From: Terriglobia bacterium
Lineage (GTDB): Bacteria > Acidobacteriota > Terriglobia > UBA7540
Length of the DNA stretch: 9,462 nucleotides
Assembly (NCBI GenBank): GCA_030040515.1
Contig: JASHTO010000133.1
Location: 1-9,462 of the forward strand
Direction of reading: 5' to 3'
In this document: piece by piece, positions 1 to 5,713 of the stretch
How the letters are laid out: each line of letters begins with the position of its first letter
Numbering within the stretch: position 1 is the stretch's first letter
The notes under the pieces: generated by a model
Database searches by the model: none
Told to the model about the DNA's origin: nothing
What the model saw: only the letters and a program-made list of their open reading frames with translations
Translations under genes and position numbers: made by a program

Positions 1-795
1 CGCGATCTTTACGGCCGTGCCCCAGGGTGAAAGGGTCCGCTCCAGTTCATTGATGTGGCAACTGCGAATCCAGGTCTTCAGCAGGTCGAACGACGGCTTC
101 ACGGAGCCATCCACCACGTCGGTATCGTTAGAATTCCAGCAGGCGCCCACGGAGGGATGATTCGCCACGCTCAGAATGTGGTGCGCGTTGGGCGGCAGCA
201 TGGTGCCCAGACCATGAACCTCCATCCAGATTTCGACTCCGTGGTCACGCGCGATGTCTCCGCAGCGGTTCAGCGCGTGGCCGATTTGATCGAGCGTTTG
301 GTCCTCGGGAGCGTCTTTGGGAAGCCCGTTGGGACGTACCTTCACGCCCCCGCAGCCCAAGTCCTGCGCCAGCTCGCACCAGCGGCGCGTCTCCTCAATG
401 TTTTTCTCCACCACTGATGGGTCGGGAGACTCAAATTCGCACGTGGTCCCCAGGCTCATCAGGCGCACGGTGGAATCGGCAAAACGCTGCTTCACTTCTG
501 CTCGTTGGGATTTGTCGAGAGTTATTTCCACCCCATGCTTGTGCGTGGTCCGCAATTCGACGCCTTCGAAGCCCGTCTCCTCGCAATTTTTGATGATGGT
601 GTCTATATCCCAATCCTTGGCCAGGTTGTAGGTGACCAGCCCGAGCTTGAAAGGCGGCGGCAATGGCGCGGCGCCAGCGGGCCGGGCATTCTTGCCGGCC
701 GCAAGCGCGCCGTTCTCTAAGGAAGGAACCGCGCCTATACACGCGGCAGATGCAACTCCATTTATGAGAAAGTCCCTGCGTCCAGATTTGCGCAT
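1..795 (-). CDS. Tat-exported sugar phosphate isomerase/epimerase-like TIM-barrel protein, C-terminus cut by window edge
   Basis: The frame is open from ATG 795 to the window edge (265 codons) and has no stop, so the gene continues outside. Residues 5-10 (GRRDFL) match a twin-arginine export motif, followed by a short hydrophobic stretch to about residue 32 and an Ala/Pro-rich linker to about 48; export to the periplasm is therefore likely. From about residue 50 (LGLVTYNL) the sequence follows the xylose-isomerase-like TIM-barrel family (AP endonuclease 2 fold): strand VELRTTH at 79-85, GVKVRPN at 150-156, VEIWMEVHG at 187-195 and ACWNSND at 218-224, with Glu80, Glu188 or Glu192, and His247 as candidate metal ligands. 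The substrate cannot be read from sequence; related exported proteins usually belong to sugar or inositol metabolism. A GGGGG run lies 6-10 bases before the ATG. GTG 834 is an in-frame alternative, but ATG 795 places the Tat motif normally. The Cys at 19 lacks a proper lipobox. Confidence 0.88.
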   Translation of the reverse strand, partial: MRKSGRRDFLINGVASAACIGAVPSLENGALAAGKNARPAGAAPLPPPFKLGLVTYNLAKDWDIDTIIKNCEETGFEGVELRTTHKHGVEITLDKSQRAEVKQRFADSTVRLMSLGTTCEFESPDPSVVEKNIEETRRWCELAQDLGCGGVKVRPNGLPKDAPEDQTLDQIGHALNRCGDIARDHGVEIWMEVHGLGTMLPPNAHHILSVANHPSVGACWNSNDTDVVDGSVKPSFDLLKTWIRSCHINELERTLSPWGTAVKIA

Positions 796-854
796 CGTTG
801 CCCCCGGTACGTTGCATGAATCTTCACGCCGCACATACGCCGTCGTGCGCGCAT
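762..854 (-). CDS. Possible 30-residue upstream ORF overlapping the Tat-protein start
   Basis: An ATG at 854 follows a near-ideal Shine-Dalgarno stretch (GAAGGGAG, 866-859) and opens a 30-codon Arg-rich ORF ending with TAA at 762. It is out of frame with the TIM-barrel gene and overlaps its first 34 bases. It could be a small leader whose translation couples to or competes with the ATG at 795, or it could be a chance ORF. A single-base indel would fuse it to the Tat protein, so a sequencing error or recent frameshift is another explanation. There is no homology-like signal in the peptide, and confidence that it is a functional product is low. Confidence 0.25.
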   Translation of the reverse strand: MRARRRMCGVKIHATYRGQRCANLDAGTFS

Positions 855-876
855 TTTACTCCCTTCAATTCTTTGG

Positions 877-905
877 AAGATAGGGGTGAAAATTTGGGGT
901 TTCAA
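877..905 (-). promoter_or_regulatory. Candidate sigma-70-type promoter for the Tat-exported TIM-barrel gene
   Basis: On the minus strand TTGAAA (905-900, 5 of 6 to consensus) is followed after 17 bases by TATCTT (882-877, 4 of 6). Transcription would begin near 870, giving a leader of about 75 bases that contains the short ORF beginning at 854. This is a consensus match only. Confidence 0.35.
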
Positions 906-991
906 AATTCTGAGAGATGGTTCTGGGGTCTGGCCGTTCCTGCCGGGTGACTGAAGGAAACTTGCCGGCCCTGCTATCCACTCACCGCCTG

Positions 992-1024
992 CGGCGCGCC
1001 TCGGCCCGACGAAGAGGCGCGCCG
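992..1024 (-). terminator. Strong GC-rich hairpin downstream of the pilin-like ORF
   Basis: CGGCGCGCCTC (992-1002) and its perfect reverse complement (1014-1024) form an 11-bp stem with an 11-base loop. The hairpin starts 12 bases after the stop codon of the minus-strand pilin-like ORF, which is where a terminator would sit. No T-run follows on either strand, so it would be a non-canonical terminator or an mRNA-stabilising hairpin. Confidence 0.4.
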
Positions 1025-1036
1025 GGAGCAAGGGAA

Positions 1037-1207
1037 TTAGCGCTTGGCCGAGCTCGCGGTAGCGGTATGTACGTTCACTCTTGCCGCTGCACGCCCGTCG
1101 GGGGGTAAGAAGACCGGAACGATCAGCGCGGACAGGATCATCAGGATCGCCACGCCCACCAGAACATCCACAATCGTTATATGCCAAGATCGCTTTGAGT
1201 TCGTCAT
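1037..1207 (-). CDS. 56-residue single-pass membrane protein with degenerate type IV pilin-like N-terminus
   Basis: The ORF encodes a basic N-terminus (TNSKRS), a hydrophobic segment at residues 10-34 and a short Ala-rich polar tail. The segment beginning ITIVDVLVGVAILMIL lines up with the FTLIELLVVIAIIGIL signature of type IV pilins and type II secretion pseudopilins, with the usual Pro after the helix (PVF, 31-33) and an Ala/Arg-rich stretch after it. Key residues are changed: His9 takes the place of the Gly before the prepilin peptidase cut, Ile10 that of Phe+1, and Asp14 that of Glu+5. Real pilins are over 100 residues and carry a globular head, which is absent. ATG 1207 has AAGGA about 10 bases upstream; an in-frame start at 1237 is less well supported. 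It may be a mini-pilin, a pilin remnant, or an unrelated small membrane protein. Confidence 0.5.
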   Translation of the reverse strand: MTNSKRSWHITIVDVLVGVAILMILSALIVPVFLPPDGRAAARVNVHTATASSAKR

Positions 1208-1605
1208 TGTTGTTGTCCTTTCCCTTGCATCCCTCACGCCCTTGGATAGAGCAATTAGCGTGCCAGACTGCGGCGGAACGCTGTGGTCTCGTTATCACTA
1301 TAACTGTTTATAAATCAGTGGGTTATGAATTTACGCCGCCAGGCCAGCCTCCGCCCACCAAGGCCGTGTGCCGCAAACTGGCAGTCCGACGTATTTCGGC
1401 GGTCGTCCTTTGACATTTTTCGGCAGTATTTATGCGGGTCCGACTTCGTCTTTTCAACAGAACTACTAAATATAGTGTGCCAACTGGCCAAATCCACCGC
1501 TATATGTTGTACAAGGGTCACTTGGGAAAGTCAACGTCGTTCGCGGAGCGAGGAATCCATGACTAGCCTTCGGAAGGGAGCCCATTTCGTGAGTAGCGCC
1601 GAGGG
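1208..1605. other. Divergent intergenic region before trpG, no gene seen
   Basis: This stretch separates the minus-strand pilin-like ORF from the plus-strand trpG. It is more AT-rich in the middle (about 1290-1480) than its surroundings, and no frame resembles a protein I recognise. It contains a small palindrome, GTTAT-CACT-ATAAC (1291-1304), which could be an operator for the minus-strand gene, and a TTGACA (1410-1415) followed only by a weak TATGCG at 15 bases spacing. Confidence 0.5.
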
Positions 1606-1634
1606 TTACCAGCACGGGACTTTTCACCTATAAT
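1606..1634 (+). promoter_or_regulatory. Promoter of trpG/pabA
   Basis: TTACCA (1606-1611, 4 of 6 to the -35 consensus), a 17-base spacer and a perfect TATAAT (1629-1634) form a good housekeeping promoter. The start of transcription would be near 1641, giving a leader of about 24 bases that includes the AAAGG binding site (1653-1657) before ATG 1665. There is no room in such a leader for a leader-peptide attenuator. Confidence 0.6.
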
Positions 1635-1664
1635 TATTGATGAGGGCACTCGAAAGGCGAACGC

Positions 1665-2228
1665 ATGATTCTAGTCATTGATAACTACGATTCCTTTACC
1701 TACAACCTCGTTCAATACCTGGGTGAACTTGGCGCCGACCTAAAAGTGGTTCGAAACGACCAGACCACTGTGGACGCCATCGCCAAGCAGGGTCCGGAGC
1801 GAATTGTTATTTCGCCCGGCCCCAAGACTCCCTCGGAAGCCGGCATCTGCCTCGATGTCATCACCACTTTTGCCGGGCGCGTTCCCATTCTGGGAGTTTG
1901 CCTTGGTCATCAAGCCATCGGACAGGCTTTCGGCGGCGACGTCATCCGCGCGCCTGAGCTGATGCACGGCAAGACCAGCCAAATTGAGCACGACGGCAAA
2001 ACCATCTTCACGAGCCTGCCCAATCCTTTTCCCGCTACGCGCTATCATTCCCTCATCGTCAAGCGCGAGACCTTGCCCGATTGTCTGGAAGTCTCCGCCT
2101 GCACAGTCGATGGGCTCATCATGGGTCTGCGGCACACGACCATGAAAGTGGAAGGTGTGCAGTTTCACCCTGAGTCGATCCTGACCCAGGCGGGGAAGCA
2201 GCTTCTGGGAAATTTCCTGCGGCTTTAG
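1665..2228 (+). CDS. trpG: Anthranilate / aminodeoxychorismate synthase glutamine amidotransferase subunit
   Basis: This 187-residue protein has the full class I glutamine amidotransferase pattern of TrpG/PabA. The N-terminus begins MILVIDNYDSFTYNLV; the oxyanion-loop region ISPGPKTPSEAG is at 49-60; the catalytic Cys79 lies in GVCLGHQ; and His168 and Glu170 lie in FHPES. It releases ammonia from glutamine for the chorismate-using partner (TrpE for tryptophan, PabB for folate), which is not in this window. Sequence alone does not separate TrpG from PabA; the neighbouring trpD favours tryptophan, but many bacteria use one dual-role subunit. Length is normal for the stand-alone form. ATG 1665 is preceded by AAAGGCG at good spacing and by a TATAAT promoter. 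It converges on trpD with only 16 bases between stop codons and no clear terminator. Confidence 0.95.
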   Translation: MILVIDNYDSFTYNLVQYLGELGADLKVVRNDQTTVDAIAKQGPERIVISPGPKTPSEAGICLDVITTFAGRVPILGVCLGHQAIGQAFGGDVIRAPELMHGKTSQIEHDGKTIFTSLPNPFPATRYHSLIVKRETLPDCLEVSACTVDGLIMGLRHTTMKVEGVQFHPESILTQAGKQLLGNFLRL

Positions 2229-2244
2229 GTATTTTGGATTGAGA

Positions 2245-3297
2245 TCAACGCTTGTGTTTTTGTGTGAATTCCGCGAGCGCCTGGAGCTTCCTGAGCGCGG
2301 TGCCGGAATCGATGGATTCGGCCGCGCGCTCGACTGCTTCGGCAAAGTTCTTCGCCTTGCCCGCCACCGTGAATGCCGCTGCGGCATTCGCCAAAACCAC
2401 GTCGCGATAGGGGCCGCGCTCGCCTTGCAGGACTTGACTGAGCAAGTGCGCGTTGGCCGCTGCATCGCCGCCGAGAATTTGATCCAACGTGGCGCGTGGC
2501 ACGCCAAATTCTTCCGGATGTACGTCGCGCGTTTCGACCCCCGAGCCGTTTGTGGTGGAAAGGCGAGTGGGGCCGGTGGTGGTGATCTCATCGATTCCAT
2601 CCGAACCCGCAACCACGTAGGCGCGATGTGTGCCCACGGCCTGGAGCGTGCGCGCCATCATTTCCGTGCGCGCAGCGTCAAAGATCCCCGCCAACTGCAC
2701 AGTAGCACCCAGGGGATTGGTGAGCGGTCCGAGGAGGTTAAACACTGACTTGGTCCTGAGCGCCCGCCGCGCGTTCATCACATGCTTCATAGCAAGATGC
2801 AGTCGCGGTGCGAGCAGAAAAACCATGCCTACGGATTCAAGACACGTCGGAAGCTGTTCCAGCGGCAGATCGATCGCCACTCCCAGAGCTTCCAGCACGT
2901 CGGCGCTGCCGCACTTGCTCGAAATCGAGCGATTGCCGTGCTTGGCCACGCGCACTCCCCCTGCCGCTGCCACCAGCGCCGCGCCCGTTGAGACGTTGAA
3001 CGTCCCGTGGCCGTCGCCGCCCGTTCCGCAGGTGTCCAGCAAAGGCTCGTCGCGCGCGATGCTTTCGAGTTTCACACCGGCCGCGCGCAGAGTTTCGGTC
3101 GCGTGGGCGCGCATCACCTCCGCAAAACCGATCAATTCGTCCGCCTGCTCGCCCTTGTCGCGCAGCACCGCGAGGAACGCCACAATTTCCTCGTCAGGCG
3201 TCGTGCCCGACAAAAGCAGGCGCATGACCTCCTGCGCTTCCGAGCGGGTCAGGTGCTTGTTGCCCTTTATCGTCTCGGTGGATTCGCGTACTGTCAT
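2245..3297 (-). CDS. trpD: Anthranilate phosphoribosyltransferase
   Basis: This 350-residue protein transfers the phosphoribosyl group from PRPP to anthranilate in the second step of tryptophan synthesis. All family signatures are present: an N-terminal helical domain (about residues 10-75), the PRPP-binding DTCGTGGDGHGTFNVST (88-104), KHGNRSISSKCGSADVLE (119-136), the anthranilate-side Arg region NARRALRTK (175-183), GPLTNP (190-195) and the Mg-binding Asp236-Glu237 (DEITTTGPT). The reading frame stays open to 3357, but the extra 20 residues are translated from a palindromic repeat and are Pro/Arg-rich filler. ATG 3297, preceded by AAGG about 8 bases upstream, gives the normal family start. 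It lies opposite trpG rather than directly behind it, an unusual arrangement for genes that commonly form trpGD or trpEGDC units. No other trp gene is in the window. Confidence 0.95.
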   Translation of the reverse strand: MTVRESTETIKGNKHLTRSEAQEVMRLLLSGTTPDEEIVAFLAVLRDKGEQADELIGFAEVMRAHATETLRAAGVKLESIARDEPLLDTCGTGGDGHGTFNVSTGAALVAAAGGVRVAKHGNRSISSKCGSADVLEALGVAIDLPLEQLPTCLESVGMVFLLAPRLHLAMKHVMNARRALRTKSVFNLLGPLTNPLGATVQLAGIFDAARTEMMARTLQAVGTHRAYVVAGSDGIDEITTTGPTRLSTTNGSGVETRDVHPEEFGVPRATLDQILGGDAAANAHLLSQVLQGERGPYRDVVLANAAAAFTVAGKAKNFAEAVERAAESIDSGTALRKLQALAEFTQKHKR

Positions 3298-3311
3298 GTC
3301 GAATGCCTTAT

Positions 3312-3389
3312 TCGTAGGGGCAGGCCTCGCGCCTGCCCTCCGCCATGGCGGTGCCATGGTCAGGGCACCCGCAAGGGGTGCCCCTACGA
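3312..3389. repeat. Compound palindromic repeat: two inverted REP-like units around a central palindrome
   Basis: The arms TCGTAGGGGCA (3312-3322) and TGCCCCTACGA (3379-3389) are a perfect 11-bp inverted repeat. Inside are three successive palindromes: GGGCAGGC/GCCTGCCC (3318-3325 with 3331-3338, 5-base loop), CCGCCATGGCGG (3340-3351) and GGGCACCC/GGGTGCCC (3363-3370 with 3376-3383, 5-base loop). The left unit on the plus strand and the right unit on the minus strand are copies of one motif of about 37 bases. They differ mainly in the inner stem (GGC..GCC against CCC..GGG), so base pairing is kept. It sits 15 bases upstream of the trpD start codon. It resembles REP/MITE-like elements; whether it is repeated elsewhere in the genome cannot be seen here. 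Confidence 0.8.
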
Positions 3390-3429
3390 CGCAACTCCAA
3401 ACTGTTCCACTACCCCAGCCTCACCTTCA

Positions 3430-3458
3430 TTGCAAATTCCGCCTGGATTTCCTATACT
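3430..3458 (+). promoter_or_regulatory. Candidate promoter of the sucC cluster
   Basis: TTGCAA (3430-3435, 4 of 6) and TATACT (3453-3458, 5 of 6) are separated by 17 bases. A short palindrome CTCGA-TAATT-TCGAG (3457-3471) overlaps the end of the -10 box and could be an operator. A second TATACT at 3508-3513 has no good -35 partner. The leader from the first promoter would be about 150 bases long. Confidence 0.4.
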
Positions 3459-3575
3459 CGATAATTTCGAGGTGAGCGCGCCGCAACTTCTAGTGTAAGC
3501 CGCTTTGTATACTTTGCCAAAATCTGATTTCAAATTATTTCCGCCCCAGCCCGTCCAGCTACTATCCCCTGCAAG

Positions 3576-3603
3576 TGACGAAGGACAACTGACAAAGGAC
3601 AGC
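3576..3603 (+). repeat. Four 7-base tandem repeats just upstream of sucC
   Basis: Four contiguous heptamers fit the consensus KGACNAN apart from the last, GGACAGC; the first two are TGACGAA and GGACAAC. Seen as a 14-base period, the 12-mers at 3576-3587 and 3590-3601 differ at one position. The array ends 13 bases before the sucC ATG. Its AAGGA-like parts are the only purine-rich candidates for ribosome binding there, but they lie farther away than usual (about 17 bases). The same heptamer family occurs before xseA. Confidence 0.7.
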
Positions 3604-3616
3604 GAACCTCTTTAAA

Positions 3617-4789
3617 ATGAAAATTCACGAATACCAAGCCAAACAAATTCTTGCCAAATTCGGCGTCACCATTCCGCGCGGTGAAATGATCGCCAAACGA
3701 GAGGACGCGCGCGCCGTGGCGGAAAAACTCGGCGGCGGCACGGTGGTGGTGAAGGCGCAGATCCACGCCGGCGGTCGAGGCAAAGGTGGCGGCGTGAAGC
3801 TGGCCCACAATCCCTCAGAAGCCGATGCGCTGGCCGGCAAAATTCTGGGAATGACGCTGGTGACGCACCAGACGGGCCCGGAAGGCCGCGTGGTGAAGCG
3901 CGTTTTGATCGAAGAGGGCCTGGACGTGGCGCGCGAACTCTACCTGGGAATCGTCATCGACCGCGCTTCCGGCCGGCCGGTGTTCATGGCCTCAAGCGAG
4001 GGCGGCGTGGAAATCGAAGTGGTGGCGGCCGAGCATCGGGAAAAAATCCTGAAGGAGTTCATTGATCCCAGCGTCGGTTTTCAGGCATTTCAGGCGCGTA
4101 AGCTGGCATTCGGACTAGGTCTCGAAGGCAAAGTCGTGAATGAAGCAGCGAAATTGTTTCAGAACCTCTATCGCGCCTTTGAAGCCATGGACGCGTCGCT
4201 GGTTGAGATCAACCCCTTCGTCATCACGCGCGACGGCTGCGCGCTGGCGCTCGATGCCAAGATGAACTTTGACGACAACGCGCTCTATCGCCACCCCGAC
4301 GTCCGCGAGTTACGCGACTTGGATGAAGAAGACCCGCTGGAAGTGAAGGCCTCCAATTACGGTCTCAATTACATCCGCCTGGACGGAAACGTGGGCTGCA
4401 TGGTGAATGGCGCGGGCCTGGCCATGGCCACCATGGACATCATTCAGTACGCGGGCGGCCGTCCGGCGAACTTTCTGGACGTCGGCGGCGGGGCCAATGA
4501 GGAGCAGGTGCGCCATGGATTCGAAATCATCCTGAGCGACAAGAACGTGCGCGCCGTGCTCATCAACATTTTTGGCGGAATCATGCGCTGCGATATCGTC
4601 GCCAAGGGAGTAATTGCCGCGGCGAAGACGCTGGGAATCAAAGTGCCCATCGTGGTGCGGCTGAAGGGGACCAATGTCGAGCTTGGGCAGAGGATCCTGA
4701 AAGAATCCGGCTTGAACTTTGGGGTCGCAAACGACATGAAAGAAGCCGCCGAAAAAGTGGTCGCGGCCGCTAAAGCATCGGTTCAATGA
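3617..4789 (+). CDS. sucC: Succinyl-CoA synthetase (ADP/GDP-forming) beta subunit
   Basis: This 390-residue protein is the nucleotide-binding and succinate-binding subunit of the TCA-cycle enzyme that interconverts succinyl-CoA with succinate plus a nucleoside triphosphate. The canonical start MKIHEYQAKQIL sets ATG 3617. An ATP-grasp domain covers about residues 1-235, with the phosphate-binding KAQIHAGGRGKGGGVK (46-61) and Mg ligands Asn199 in LVEINPF and Asp213, at the same numbers as in E. coli. The C-terminal CoA-ligase domain has GNVGCMVNGAGLAMATMD (257-274), NFLDVGGGA (285-293) and the INIFGGIMRCD loop (316-326) that contacts the phosphohistidine of SucD. Length matches the family. The region just before the start codon (3604-3616) has no Shine-Dalgarno sequence. 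sucD follows after 33 bases. Confidence 0.97.
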   Translation: MKIHEYQAKQILAKFGVTIPRGEMIAKREDARAVAEKLGGGTVVVKAQIHAGGRGKGGGVKLAHNPSEADALAGKILGMTLVTHQTGPEGRVVKRVLIEEGLDVARELYLGIVIDRASGRPVFMASSEGGVEIEVVAAEHREKILKEFIDPSVGFQAFQARKLAFGLGLEGKVVNEAAKLFQNLYRAFEAMDASLVEINPFVITRDGCALALDAKMNFDDNALYRHPDVRELRDLDEEDPLEVKASNYGLNYIRLDGNVGCMVNGAGLAMATMDIIQYAGGRPANFLDVGGGANEEQVRHGFEIILSDKNVRAVLINIFGGIMRCDIVAKGVIAAAKTLGIKVPIVVRLKGTNVELGQRILKESGLNFGVANDMKEAAEKVVAAAKASVQ

Positions 4790-4816
4790 ATCAATGACCC
4801 GATGGACCAATGAATA
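4785..4816 (+). repeat. Four 8-base tandem repeats spanning the sucC stop and the sucC-sucD gap
   Basis: Four contiguous octamers resembling AATGAATC and AATGACCC occupy 4785-4792, 4793-4800, 4801-4808 and 4809-4816. The first contains the TGA stop of sucC (4787-4789) and the last ends 6 bases before the sucD ATG. No Shine-Dalgarno sequence is visible before sucD, so the repeats fill the space where the ribosome binding site would be expected. They contain several short ATGA overlaps that could aid translational coupling; that role is speculation. Confidence 0.6.
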
Positions 4817-4822
4817 AATCCT

Positions 4823-5701
4823 ATGTCAATTCTGGTCAATGAAAATACGAAGCTGCTGGTTCAGGGACTGACGGGCCGCGAGGGGACGTTTCACACGCAG
4901 CAGGCGATAGCTTACGGCACAAAAGTCGTCGCCGGTGTGACGCCGGGCAAGGGCGGGACCAACGTCGAGGGCATTCCAGTCTTCAACACCGTTCAGGAGG
5001 CTGTCGCCAAGACGGGCGCGAACGCCTCGGTGATTTTCGTCCCTCCGCCTTTTGCCGCCGACGCCATCATGGAAGCTGCTGACGCGGGCCTGCCGCTGGT
5101 CGTGGCGATTACGGAGGGCATTCCTACGCTCGACATGGTTCGCGCAGCGCGTTTCCTCGCCGGCAAACGCACGCGCCTGATCGGACCGAATTGTCCGGGA
5201 ATTATTTCTCCTGGCAAGTGCAAAATCGGCATCATGCCCGGGCAAATCCATTTGCCGGGCCACGTGGGAGTGGTCTCGCGCAGTGGGACTTTGACCTACG
5301 AAGCGGTAGGCCAGCTTACGGCGCTCGGCATCGGGCAATCCACCTGCATCGGAATCGGCGGCGATCCGATCATCGGTACCAATTTTGTTGACGCGCTGCG
5401 CCTTTTCAACGACGACCCGGAGACGCACGGCATCATCATGATCGGAGAAATCGGCGGAATGGCGGAGGAGGAAGCAGCAGCCTTCATCAAGACGCACGTG
5501 AAAAAGCCGGTGGTGGGATTCATCGCCGGCCGCACGGCTCCGCCCGGACGCCGCATGGGGCACGCCGGAGCGATCATCTCCGGCGGGAAGGGAACCGCCA
5601 CAGACAAGATCGCGGCGCTTCAGGCGGCAGGCATCGCCGTTGCCGAAAGTCCCGCGCTGATCGGCGAGACGCTCAAACGAATGATGACCTCAAAATCCTA
5701 A
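4823..5701 (+). CDS. sucD: Succinyl-CoA synthetase alpha subunit
   Basis: This 292-residue partner of SucC binds CoA and carries the phosphorylated histidine. The CoA-binding Rossmann domain holds LVQGLTGREGTFHTQQAIAYGT (12-33) and GVTPGKGG (38-45). Further motifs are IGPNCPGIISPGKCKIGIMPG (120-140), GVVSRSGTLTYEA (149-161), IGIGGDPIIGTNFVDAL (176-192) and GEIGG (208-212). The active-site His247 in MGHAGAIISGGKGTA is one residue off E. coli His246. Length is normal. It follows sucC by 33 bases, filled by an octamer repeat, and is followed by ndk after 12 bases, so the three are very probably co-transcribed. The start at ATG 4823 is the family start (MSILVNENTKLLVQG) despite the poor ribosome binding site. 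Confidence 0.97.
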   Translation: MSILVNENTKLLVQGLTGREGTFHTQQAIAYGTKVVAGVTPGKGGTNVEGIPVFNTVQEAVAKTGANASVIFVPPPFAADAIMEAADAGLPLVVAITEGIPTLDMVRAARFLAGKRTRLIGPNCPGIISPGKCKIGIMPGQIHLPGHVGVVSRSGTLTYEAVGQLTALGIGQSTCIGIGGDPIIGTNFVDALRLFNDDPETHGIIMIGEIGGMAEEEAAAFIKTHVKKPVVGFIAGRTAPPGRRMGHAGAIISGGKGTATDKIAALQAAGIAVAESPALIGETLKRMMTSKS

Positions 5702-5713
5702 ACCTGGAGAACT

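Noticed and set aside
762..1298. A 178-codon minus-strand open frame
   Set aside because: It crosses the pilin-like ORF, the GC hairpin and a putative promoter in another frame, and its translation shows no domain. Only its last 30 codons have a ribosome binding site and were kept as a possible short ORF.
1410..1436. TTGACA with TATGCG as the main trpG promoter
   Set aside because: The spacing is 15 bases and the -10 is poor; the TATAAT promoter at 1606-1634 is better placed.
1325..1633. A 102-codon plus-strand open frame in front of trpG
   Set aside because: No ribosome binding site, no recognisable domain, and it contains the trpG promoter; treated as non-coding.
1740..2612. A 290-codon minus-strand open frame over trpG and the end of trpD
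   Set aside because: It is antisense to trpG and out of frame with trpD, and is a shadow produced by GC-rich codon use.
2630..3475. A 281-codon plus-strand open frame opposite trpD
   Set aside because: It is antisense to a well-supported trpD, Ser/Arg-rich, and runs through the palindromic repeat; this is typical shadow coding.
4826..5563. A 245-codon minus-strand open frame opposite sucD
   Set aside because: It is antisense to an unambiguous sucD, and its composition is that of a reverse-strand shadow.
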